Part shown: positions 1 through 5,669 of the stretch, piece after piece
Layout of the letters: each line of letters begins with the position of its first letter
Numbering within the stretch: the first letter of the stretch is position 1
DNA from: Bdellovibrionales bacterium
GTDB lineage: Bacteria > Bdellovibrionota > UBA1018
Reading direction: 5' to 3'
DNA: 5,669 nucleotides
NCBI GenBank assembly: GCA_018968995.1
Contig: JAGWZD010000144.1
Coordinates: 1-5,669 of the forward strand
Notes under the pieces: model-generated
What the model was told of the DNA's origin: nothing
What the model saw: only the letters and a program-made list of their open reading frames with translations
Database searches by the model: none
Made by a program: the position numbers and the translations under genes

Positions 1-135
1 AGCTACTGTGTTTAATACTGTGTTCGCTCACGAAGAGAACAACAGATCTGAACCTGTCATTCACTTGTTGGTACTACTTCGGTACTGCCTTCTTACTGCC
101 TTATGGACACAGCCTGAGGCAGCTTCTGCCGGGTG
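1..135. repeat. Non-coding left flank with short direct repeats of about 11-12 bp
   Basis: No convincing gene lies here. Two copies of TACTGTGTT sit at 4-12 and 16-24 (period 12). Three imperfect 11-bp units run head to tail at 71-81, 82-92 and 93-103, with a common core of TACT followed by a pyrimidine-rich tail; the second and third units share TACTGCCTT. Seen together there are five TACT-type cores, the outer groups separated by 56 bases. Two plus-strand frames stay open to 154 and 146, but their translations resemble no protein I know and have no visible start, so I do not call a gene. The repeats could be regulator-binding sites, slipped-strand duplications or chance. The segment lies downstream of the minus-strand kinase gene. 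Confidence 0.4.
118..130 (-). other. Short hairpin downstream of the kinase gene, weak terminator candidate
   Basis: GGCAG at 118-122 and CTGCC at 126-130 form a 5-bp GC-rich stem with a 3-base loop, starting 5 bases beyond the stop codon of the minus-strand ROK gene. No U-tract follows on the minus strand, so it does not meet the usual intrinsic-terminator pattern. A second weak dyad, with two G-U pairs when read on the minus strand, spans 136-154 across the stop codon itself. Either might contribute to 3'-end formation or stability of the kinase mRNA, but evidence is thin. Confidence 0.2.
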
Positions 136-1185
136 TCAACAAATAATCTGCTGAAATGCGACAAAAGCTCCCCCCAAGACCCCGGCCCGATTCTCTAAAC
201 TCGACACCACCACCTTCGGCAGGAAGTCCACGCCATGACGACGACGAACTAAAAGTTCTTCTAAATGCGTGCGTGTTTTCTCTAAAAATAAATCAGCCGC
301 ATTCGCAAAACTTCCGGCTAAAACCACGGTTTTTGGCGCATAAAGCACCACAAAATTATGAATCGCCACCGCTAAAAGCTCGGCGTATTCCTCAAAAAGG
401 GCCCTCACTTCGGGCTCACCGGCTCGAGCGCGCTCGGCGAGTTCCTGGCCTGAAAATCCTGCATCACCCTCTTTAGCCCGTAACGCTTGCCTTGCCCGGC
501 GTTCAAAGCTTCGGCCCGAAAGGTACGACTCGATACACCCATGATTGCCGCAGCCACAAATGGCCGAAACATCTCCCGCACGAATGATCATGTGGCCGCC
601 TTCGGTGTGAAGGCCTTTACCGGCGCGAACCAGCTTTCCGTCCACCATCATTCCGGTTCCCACTCCAGTACCTAAAGTGAGGATCATACCATCAGCCACT
701 CCGCGCGCAGCACCCACCCAATGTTCGGCCATCACGGCGGCTGCCGCATCGTTTTCGAGGACTACCGGTATCCCCCCAAGTCCGCGCGATAAAAGCTTTG
801 AAATCGGTACCACTCCCCAGGTTTTTCCATCGGCATCTTTGAAATTCGTCGGATCTAGTAGCCGCCCTTTTGCCGGATCCAGCGGTCCTGCCGAGGCCAC
901 TCCGACGTGACGCACTTCAGGGTGTCGCTGAAGAAGGCTTTTTCCAGCGTCAATCCACTGCCGAAAAACCTCAGCTTTTCCTTTGGAAAAATCCACGCTC
1001 ACGCGCACTTCATCCAGTACTCGTCCTTTTTCAGTGATGATGGCCGCGTGAACTTTGGTGCCCCCAATGTCGTAGGCCAGAACCTTTTTTTCGCGCTGAT
1101 GCTGAATCGATGTCAGTCTCTTGGCACTTTTACGTAAAACCCGAGACGATGATTTTGTTTTTTTTGTGCGACTTTTCTTCGGCAT
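136..1185 (-). CDS. ROK-family sugar kinase (glucokinase-like)
   Basis: A 349-residue ROK-family protein, probably a cytoplasmic ATP-dependent kinase that phosphorylates glucose or a related hexose or amino sugar. Seen: the N-terminal phosphate-binding motif DIGGTK at residues 39-44; the N-D pair at 145-146, with Asp146 the expected catalytic base; the Gly-rich loop GTGVGTG at 172-178; the ROK signature beginning EGGH at 195-198 followed by Cys210, Cys212 and Cys217, which with His198 form the family zinc site; and a second nucleotide-binding stretch near 287-294. There is no N-terminal helix-turn-helix, so it is a kinase-type rather than a repressor-type (NagC/Mlc) ROK protein. Odd: about 33 lysine/arginine/serine-rich residues precede the domain; no in-frame ATG lies between Met1 and the domain, so the ATG at 1185 was kept despite only a weak ribosome-binding site (GGGAT, 9 bases upstream). 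It is transcribed divergently from ftsK. The exact sugar cannot be read from sequence; N-acetylglucosamine, mannose or fructose kinase are alternatives. Confidence 0.9.
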   Translation of the reverse strand: MPKKSRTKKTKSSSRVLRKSAKRLTSIQHQREKKVLAYDIGGTKVHAAIITEKGRVLDEVRVSVDFSKGKAEVFRQWIDAGKSLLQRHPEVRHVGVASAGPLDPAKGRLLDPTNFKDADGKTWGVVPISKLLSRGLGGIPVVLENDAAAAVMAEHWVGAARGVADGMILTLGTGVGTGMMVDGKLVRAGKGLHTEGGHMIIRAGDVSAICGCGNHGCIESYLSGRSFERRARQALRAKEGDAGFSGQELAERARAGEPEVRALFEEYAELLAVAIHNFVVLYAPKTVVLAGSFANAADLFLEKTRTHLEELLVRRRHGVDFLPKVVVSSLENRAGVLGGAFVAFQQIIC

Positions 1186-1227
1186 GTTGGTGTTATCCCA
1201 ATCTTTTCACGTGTAGCATAGAGATAT
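1186..1227. promoter_or_regulatory. Divergent intergenic region, probable promoters for both arms
   Basis: These 42 bases separate the divergent ROK-kinase and ftsK start codons, so promoters for both must lie here or overlap the gene starts. The right half is AT-rich (1213-1230), with TAGCAT at 1214-1219 on the plus strand and TATGCT-like sequence on the minus strand as possible -10 elements. CACGTG at 1209-1214 is a perfect 6-bp palindrome. I could not pair any -10 candidate with a well-spaced -35, so individual elements are not called. If the ftsK start is really 1270, its leader and promoter would fit here comfortably. Confidence 0.35.
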
Positions 1228-3951
1228 ATGGAACTTCGATCTACTCGACTGGCTTCCTCTCGCGTTGCCATGAATGACTCCAAGAAACCCCATTCCAAAA
1301 ATCTGAAAGCTGAGCTGGGCAGTGTGGCATTATTCGCTCTGGCCCTTTTCAGCCTGGTCGCAATCCTGACCTATTCGCCCAGCGATCCTGGATTTTTCAG
1401 TTCTTCCTCCAGCGGCAGCATTCACAATGCGTGTGGCAAAGTAGGAGCCTACCTCGCTTCGCTCATTCTTCAATGTTTCGGATTGGGCTCTTTTTTAATT
1501 CCCGCCGCTATCGGATTTGTTTCAACCAGCGTCTATAAACGTGAAGGCTCGGTGCGCATTGTGGGCACCATGGGTGGAATGACCATCGCAGTGGTTGCCC
1601 TGACAGTGTTCTTAAGCATTCAGTGGAAGTACTGGCCTTACGCAGGATCACTGATGCTCACCGGAGGAGCTTTTGGCGTCTGGGTCGCTGAAATCCTGCT
1701 CCAGCAGTTCAATAGCGTGGGTTCGTCGATTGTTTCACTTCTGATTTTTTGTATGGCCTTGGCTTGGAGCACCCCCGTCAGCGTCGCAAAATTTGGAGCT
1801 TTTGTTTTAAAGCACCTGTGGCGTGTGACCCAGGTGCTGGCCACAGCCTTTGCCTATATGGCAGGAATGCTAGCCATTCGATTGATTCAGTTTCTTGCCG
1901 CCTGGACCATGCGGGCTATGGAAAGCGCTGGAGAAGCGGCGCGCGAACAATGGCAAAACATGCTTGAAGCGCGCGAAGCACGCCGCGAGGCGCGCAGAGA
2001 AGCAGAAGCTGCTTTAGCTGCGGGACTGGCAAACGACTCGAGCGACGCCTCGGACTCTACGGACGTTTCGGATGCCTCCGACGCAGAGTCTCCCCCCCAG
2101 AAACGAGCCACACCGATTGAGATCGGACCGAGCACGCCATCACCCAAAATTCAGCTCGCTCTTCCAAATCCCATCACCCATTCCGATGCACCCAACGCGC
2201 TTCCTGAGCTTGAAGCCGCAGGAGTGGACGGTGTGCCCGTAGCCTCTCTCGAGAGCGATTCTTTGGCCGAAGGTCCGGCTATTTTGCCTCATGATGAAAT
2301 CACCACCGGAGCCGCTCAGGCTCAGATCACCTCGACGAAATCTTCCACCTCCACCACGACTTTGCCCAAGGCTGCAGAAAATGCGCTCAAGCGCATTCGC
2401 GCGGGCAAACCGCGGCGGAATGGCCAGTGGAAGCTGCCTTCCATTGAATTTCTCAAGAAACCCCCCAAGATCGAATCGAGCATCGACAAAGAAAAGCTCT
2501 TAAAAAATACCGAAATTCTGAAGCAAAAGTTTTTAGACTTCGGAATCGACGGCGAAATCACCGCCGTGCGACCTGGCCCAGTCATTACACTGTATGAATT
2601 CAAACCAGGGCCAAGCGTGAAGGTATCCAAAGTTGCCTCTCTCGCTGACGACCTCGCGATGGCTTTATCGGCTCAAAGCGTGCGTATTCTCGCTCCGATT
2701 CCTGGAAAGTCGGTGATCGGAATCGAAGCGCCTTCCGAGCAGCGCGAGCCGGTTTTCTTGCGCGAGTTTATGACCAACGACGATTTCTACGGCCCACGTC
2801 ACACCATTCCGGTGGCCATGGGTAAAGACATCGGCGGTCAAACCGTGATGAGCGATTTAGCCCGAATGCCTCACCTTCTGGTGGCGGGTCAAACCGGCTC
2901 TGGTAAATCGGTATTTATGAACGGGCTGATTTGCTCGCTTCTGTACCGATTTACTCCTGATGAGCTTCGCCTGATTCTCATTGACCCCAAGTTCATTGAA
3001 TTCACCGGCTATCAAGACATCCCTCACCTGCTTCTTCCAGTGGTGGATGATCCGAAGAACGCCAGCACGGCACTGAAATGGGCGGTGCGCGAAATGGAAC
3101 GTCGCTACCGCATTCTTCAAATCATCGGTGCCAAGAATCTCGGAGCCTACAATCAAAAGGTGACTGAGATGGGCGCTGACGTGGTTCGCGATCTTCTGAT
3201 GGAAGCCCAAGGCCAAAGCGAAGACGAAAACGGCCAGCAAAGCTTCATGAGCGGAGGCGACTGGATGGAAGCCTTCGAACTCGACGAAGAAGAGCAGCCT
3301 CGAATTGGTAAGCTTCCTTATATTGTGGTCATCATCGATGAGCTCGCAGACCTCATGATGACGGCTAAAAAAGAAGTCGAGCACTCGATCGCTCGAATTG
3401 CCCAAAAAGCGCGTGCGGCTGGGATTCATTTGGTTGTAGCCACTCAGCGTCCCTCAACCGATGTGGTGACGGGTTTGATCAAGGCCAACCTGCCCTCGCG
3501 AGCGTCGTTTCAGCTGGCCAGCTATATCGACTCGAAGACCATCCTCGACAAGGCAGGCGCCGATAAGCTTTTAGGTCAAGGCGATATGCTTTTCATTCCA
3601 CCAGGGGTGTCTTCACTGCTTCGCCTGCATGGCGCTTACCTCTCGGACGGCGAGATTGAAAAAATCACCTCTTTCTTGAAGTCTCAGGGCAAGCCCGTAT
3701 ACCGCGATGAAATCTTAATTGACGAGGAAGCGGCTGCTGAAGAGGGCTCAGGAGATGAAGGAGCAGACGATGAGCTTTATGACCGCGCTCTAGAGCTTGT
3801 TCGCGGCTCTGGCCATGCCTCAGCAAGCTACCTGCAGCGCCATCTCAAAGTGGGCTATAATCGTGCGGCTCGAATGATTGAGCTCATGGAAGCGCGCGGT
3901 ATCGTGGGGCCTGCCGAAGGATCGCGTCCTCGTGAGGTTCTGATGCGATGA
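1228..3951 (+). CDS. ftsK: DNA translocase FtsK/SpoIIIE family
   Basis: A septum-anchored, ATP-driven dsDNA pump which in this family clears and aligns chromosome termini and activates XerCD at dif. Of 907 residues, roughly 31-225 form the membrane domain, with five or six hydrophobic segments (about 31-49, 73-99, 111-131, 138-158, 165-181, 203-224). A short linker (about 230-415) holds an Ala/Arg/Glu-rich helix (247-263) and an Asp-x-Ser/Thr repeat (270-287). The motor (about 416-830) has Walker A GQTGSGKS at 554-561, Walker B IIDE at 702-705, ATQRPS at 738-743 and LLGQGDMLF at 781-789. After an acidic hinge, the winged-helix gamma domain (848-907) carries YNRAAR at 877-882 and ends PREVL, as expected for recognition of KOPS-type orientation sequences. 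The linker is far shorter than in E. coli FtsK, nearer SpoIIIE/SftA proportions. Start: ATG 1228 has a weak GAG 4 bases upstream; in-frame ATG 1270 (residue 15) has none visible but would remove a non-hydrophobic extension, so either is possible. The stop overlaps the next gene's start. Confidence 0.96.
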   Translation: MELRSTRLASSRVAMNDSKKPHSKNLKAELGSVALFALALFSLVAILTYSPSDPGFFSSSSSGSIHNACGKVGAYLASLILQCFGLGSFLIPAAIGFVSTSVYKREGSVRIVGTMGGMTIAVVALTVFLSIQWKYWPYAGSLMLTGGAFGVWVAEILLQQFNSVGSSIVSLLIFCMALAWSTPVSVAKFGAFVLKHLWRVTQVLATAFAYMAGMLAIRLIQFLAAWTMRAMESAGEAAREQWQNMLEAREARREARREAEAALAAGLANDSSDASDSTDVSDASDAESPPQKRATPIEIGPSTPSPKIQLALPNPITHSDAPNALPELEAAGVDGVPVASLESDSLAEGPAILPHDEITTGAAQAQITSTKSSTSTTTLPKAAENALKRIRAGKPRRNGQWKLPSIEFLKKPPKIESSIDKEKLLKNTEILKQKFLDFGIDGEITAVRPGPVITLYEFKPGPSVKVSKVASLADDLAMALSAQSVRILAPIPGKSVIGIEAPSEQREPVFLREFMTNDDFYGPRHTIPVAMGKDIGGQTVMSDLARMPHLLVAGQTGSGKSVFMNGLICSLLYRFTPDELRLILIDPKFIEFTGYQDIPHLLLPVVDDPKNASTALKWAVREMERRYRILQIIGAKNLGAYNQKVTEMGADVVRDLLMEAQGQSEDENGQQSFMSGGDWMEAFELDEEEQPRIGKLPYIVVIIDELADLMMTAKKEVEHSIARIAQKARAAGIHLVVATQRPSTDVVTGLIKANLPSRASFQLASYIDSKTILDKAGADKLLGQGDMLFIPPGVSSLLRLHGAYLSDGEIEKITSFLKSQGKPVYRDEILIDEEAAAEEGSGDEGADDELYDRALELVRGSGHASASYLQRHLKVGYNRAARMIELMEARGIVGPAEGSRPREVLMR

Positions 3952-4214
3952 AGAGGATCGGGGCATCTGGACTAAAATGGATGACGATTTTTTCTGTTTT
4001 TTTCAGCTCGAGCCTTTGGGCCCGAGAAATCAAGAAACCCTCACCCACGGCATCCCCTAGCCCTCAGGCTCAAAAAAGCCCTACAAAGAAAAAAACACGT
4101 GAGGCCACCAAAGACACCGAGGGCACGGTGGCTTTAGATCGATTCGAGGCCGATACCGTGATCAAGAGCCAATACACTCTCGATGGAAAACCGCTTGAAG
4201 TGGACCCGGACTGA
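3948..4214 (+). CDS. Small secreted protein of unknown function, coupled to ftsK
   Basis: I do not recognise this 88-residue protein. Residues 1-25 look like a Sec signal peptide: Lys2 and Arg3, a hydrophobic core around 12-22 and a Leu-Trp-Ala end suggesting signal peptidase I cleavage after Ala25. There is no lipobox cysteine, so it is probably a soluble periplasmic or exported protein. The mature part begins with a Pro/Ser/Thr/Lys-rich, probably disordered stretch (about 29-54) and ends in a more ordered acidic segment (about 58-88) that includes RFEAD and a Leu-Asp-Gly-Lys-Pro turn. The ATG lies inside the ftsK terminator codon (ATGA overlap) with GAGG at 3934-3937, 10 bases upstream, so translation is likely coupled. 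The reading frame, signal peptide and tight packing support a real gene. Its function is open; a link to the envelope or division is only suggested by position. Confidence 0.72.
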   Translation: MKRIGASGLKWMTIFSVFFSSSLWAREIKKPSPTASPSPQAQKSPTKKKTREATKDTEGTVALDRFEADTVIKSQYTLDGKPLEVDPD

Positions 4215-4221
4215 GCGTGCG

Positions 4222-5538
4222 ATGCCGCTACCCGAGGCGGTTCGCGAGACTCTCTCAAAGCTCGATGATGCTGGCTTCGTGGGGTTCCTCGTTGGAGGAT
4301 GCGTTCGAGACTTTCTTTTATCTCGTCCCACGAAAGATTACGACATCGCGACTAACGCACTTCCTGATGAGCTTGAAAAGATCTTTCCCAATGCCCTTGA
4401 GGTGGGAAAAGCCTTTGGGGTTCTCAAAATTCCGTCCTCGAATTCCGGACTCCTTGAAGTGGCGACGTTTCGAGAAGACCTCGAGTACAAAGACCACCGC
4501 CATCCGGTGGGGGTGAAGTTTTCAGGTCCGGAAGAGGACGCCCGTCGTCGCGACTTTACGGTGAACGCTCTTTTTTATGACCCCAAAACCCAGCGTATTT
4601 TAGACTCTGTCGGAGGGCTTGAGGATCTTAAATCTAAAACCCTTCGCGCCATTGGTGATCCGGCAGTGCGATTTAAAGAAGATGCGCTCAGGCTTCTTCG
4701 TGCCGTGCGCTTTACCCATGCCCTAGGGTTTCATCTCGACGCATCGACTCAGGCAGCCGCAAAGACTCAGGCGCGATTGATTCAGAAAATTAGCCAAGAG
4801 CGAATTCGAGAGGAAATGACTCGAATGCTTCAAGGGCCGCATCCAGCCAATGCGGTGAAGATGCTTTCGGATTTAGATCTACTTTTTTATGTTCTGCCTG
4901 AGGTGGAGGTCTTAAAAAAAACCGAGCAGCCCACTTACGTCAAACGAAACCTGTGGCTTCACACTTTAAGCGTGCTTGAAATCTGCTCAAACCAGAACCC
5001 CAAGCGAAGCGTAGCCTTGTCTTGGGCGGCTTTATTGCAGGAAATTGGAAAGCCTATTGCCTGGCGTAAGAGCGGCGAAAAAAGCTTTGTGGGTCATGAC
5101 CGCGAAGCTGCGATGGCAGCTGAAAAAATCGGCGAAAGGCTGAAATTTTCTCGCGAGGAAATCGATCGTCTCGTGATTTTGGTGCGCGATCATCTCAAGC
5201 TTCGCGAAGTGTTTCATATGCGCGAAGCCACTCTTCAACGACTGATTCGCGAGCCCGCCTTCGAAGAGCTTCTAGCTCTGCATCGAGCTGCTGCAAGCGC
5301 TACAGATGGAAATCACGCCTGCTGGGAGTTCGCCCGCTCGCGCTACCTGGAATATCTGAAGTCTCCGCCTCCGGATGCGGCAAAAATTATTACCGGTGAA
5401 GATCTGATTCACCTAGGACTGACTCCTGGCCCCCGATTCTCTGAAATCCTCAGAACTGTGGAAGACCAGGTACTCGAACGACAGATCACGACCAAGGAAC
5501 AGGCCTTAGATTACGTGTTAAAACACTTTGTGAAGTGA
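4222..5538 (+). CDS. Class II tRNA nucleotidyltransferase / poly(A) polymerase family protein
   Basis: A 438-residue cytoplasmic enzyme of the class II nucleotidyltransferase family, which adds CCA to tRNA 3' ends or adenylates RNA. Seen, numbered from Met at 4222: GGCVRD at 25-30; the metal-binding Asp-x-Asp (Asp39, Asp41); RRDFTVNAL at 109-117; and EDALRLLRAVRF at 153-164, matching the family's nucleotide-selection motif with Asp154 and Arg157. The poly(A)-polymerase-specific motif after the catalytic core is absent: the equivalent stretch reads VGKAFGVLKI, closer to CCA-adding enzymes. An HD-like domain spans about 240-330 with His247 and GHD at 291-293, but the HD dyad itself is Gln273-Glu274. 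The C-terminal stretch with PGP (about 391-432) fits the CCA-enzyme tail domain. ATG 4222 is preferred because GAG lies 6 bases upstream and it leaves a 7-base gap after the previous stop; ATG 4183 would add 13 residues overlapping the preceding gene. Family confident; CCA versus poly(A) activity, or CC- or A-only addition, less so. Confidence 0.92.
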   Translation: MPLPEAVRETLSKLDDAGFVGFLVGGCVRDFLLSRPTKDYDIATNALPDELEKIFPNALEVGKAFGVLKIPSSNSGLLEVATFREDLEYKDHRHPVGVKFSGPEEDARRRDFTVNALFYDPKTQRILDSVGGLEDLKSKTLRAIGDPAVRFKEDALRLLRAVRFTHALGFHLDASTQAAAKTQARLIQKISQERIREEMTRMLQGPHPANAVKMLSDLDLLFYVLPEVEVLKKTEQPTYVKRNLWLHTLSVLEICSNQNPKRSVALSWAALLQEIGKPIAWRKSGEKSFVGHDREAAMAAEKIGERLKFSREEIDRLVILVRDHLKLREVFHMREATLQRLIREPAFEELLALHRAAASATDGNHACWEFARSRYLEYLKSPPPDAAKIITGEDLIHLGLTPGPRFSEILRTVEDQVLERQITTKEQALDYVLKHFVK

Positions 5539-5630
5539 GCGAAAAGCCAGCTACCGGACGTTTCGGCGGTTTCCCATCTCAACGACCCCTGAACCATTTT
5601 TTGGGGCAGAAGATTCGCTCTTGCCTGTGA
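5535..5630 (+). CDS. Possible 31-codon ORF bridging two GTGA junctions
   Basis: A GTG codon at 5535 overlaps the stop of the nucleotidyltransferase gene (GTGA), and the frame runs 31 codons to a TGA at 5628-5630, which in turn overlaps a GTG at 5627 that may start the next gene. The product would be basic and Gly/Arg/Pro-containing, with no signal peptide or motif I recognise. No Shine-Dalgarno sequence is visible, so expression would depend on translational coupling. It could equally be a chance open frame in a short intergenic region, or an upstream segment of the next gene separated by a frameshift. Confidence 0.25.
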   Translation: MSEKPATGRFGGFPSQRPLNHFLGQKIRSCL

Positions 5631-5669
5631 ATCCCATTTTATTTGAGGATTGGTTTCGGAACCGAGCGC
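5627..5669 (+). CDS. Probable 5' end of a downstream gene, cut by the window edge
   Basis: From GTG at 5627 the frame stays open to the window end and encodes about 14 residues beginning (M)NPILFEDWF and continuing with Arg/Asn-rich residues. An alternative TTG start at 5621 has the purine-rich AGAAGA at 5608-5613, 7 bases upstream. The same frame is open back to 5534, so the true start may be further upstream or absent. Same-strand placement about 90 bases after the nucleotidyltransferase, with no clear terminator between, suggests operon continuation. Too little sequence is present to name a family. Confidence 0.4.
   Translation, partial: MNPILFEDWFRNRA

Noticed and set aside
2..154. Open plus-strand frame running from the window edge into the end of the kinase gene
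   Set aside because: About 50 codons open by chance is not rare, another frame is open over the same bases, and neither translation looks like a protein.
156..476. A 106-codon plus-strand frame opposite the kinase gene
   Set aside because: Pro/Arg-rich low-complexity translation antisense to the well-supported ROK coding region; no ribosome-binding site.
1887..2147. An 86-codon Ser/Ala-rich minus-strand frame
   Set aside because: It is the mirror of the repetitive Arg/Glu/Ala and Asp/Ser codons of the FtsK linker, not an independent gene.
2857..3429. A 190-codon open frame on the minus strand
   Set aside because: It lies opposite the conserved ftsK motor region, shows no recognisable domain, and is explained by codon bias in the sense gene.
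4183..4221. Upstream ATG at 4183 for the nucleotidyltransferase
   Set aside because: It overlaps the preceding gene by 32 bases, has no ribosome-binding site, and adds residues outside the conserved domain.
5586..5606. CCCC and GGGG flanking a T6 run as a terminator
   Set aside because: The stem is only four pairs with a 13-base loop, and the T run lies within the loop rather than after the stem.

Overview
The window carries three recognisable housekeeping genes, one small secreted-protein gene and the probable start of a further gene. Base composition is balanced, slightly GC-leaning by eye. The organism looks like a Gram-negative bacterium. An FtsK with an N-terminal membrane domain, a class II CCA/poly(A)-type nucleotidyltransferase with an HD-like middle domain and a small periplasm-targeted protein in one tight operon would suit a Bdellovibrionota or other former 'deltaproteobacterial' lineage. 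That placement is inference from protein style and was not tested by any search.

Layout: 1-135 has no convincing gene and holds short direct repeats about 11-12 bp apart. 136-1185 on the minus strand is a ROK-family sugar kinase (glucokinase-like) with an unusual lysine-rich N-terminus. A short AT-rich divergent region (1186-1227) separates it from a plus-strand cluster: ftsK (1228-3951), a small signal-peptide protein starting inside the ftsK stop codon (3948-4214), and a tRNA CCA-adding enzyme/poly(A) polymerase family protein (4222-5538). The last stretch (5535-5669) has a possible 31-codon ORF joined to its neighbours by GTGA stop/start overlaps, then the first codons of a probable next gene that leaves the window.

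The plus-strand genes look like one transcription unit: the ftsK-to-small-gene junction is a 4-bp ATGA overlap and the next gap is only 7 bases. The products act in different processes: chromosome translocation at the septum, an unknown periplasmic role, and RNA 3'-end maturation. The operon therefore suggests shared expression, and the small secreted protein is the only member whose job is open. I found no mobile element, CRISPR array, rRNA or tRNA gene, or clear intrinsic terminator. The best leads are the degenerate HD dyad (Gln-Glu) in the nucleotidyltransferase and the uncharacterised small secreted protein coupled to ftsK; I do not see a clearly new multi-gene system.
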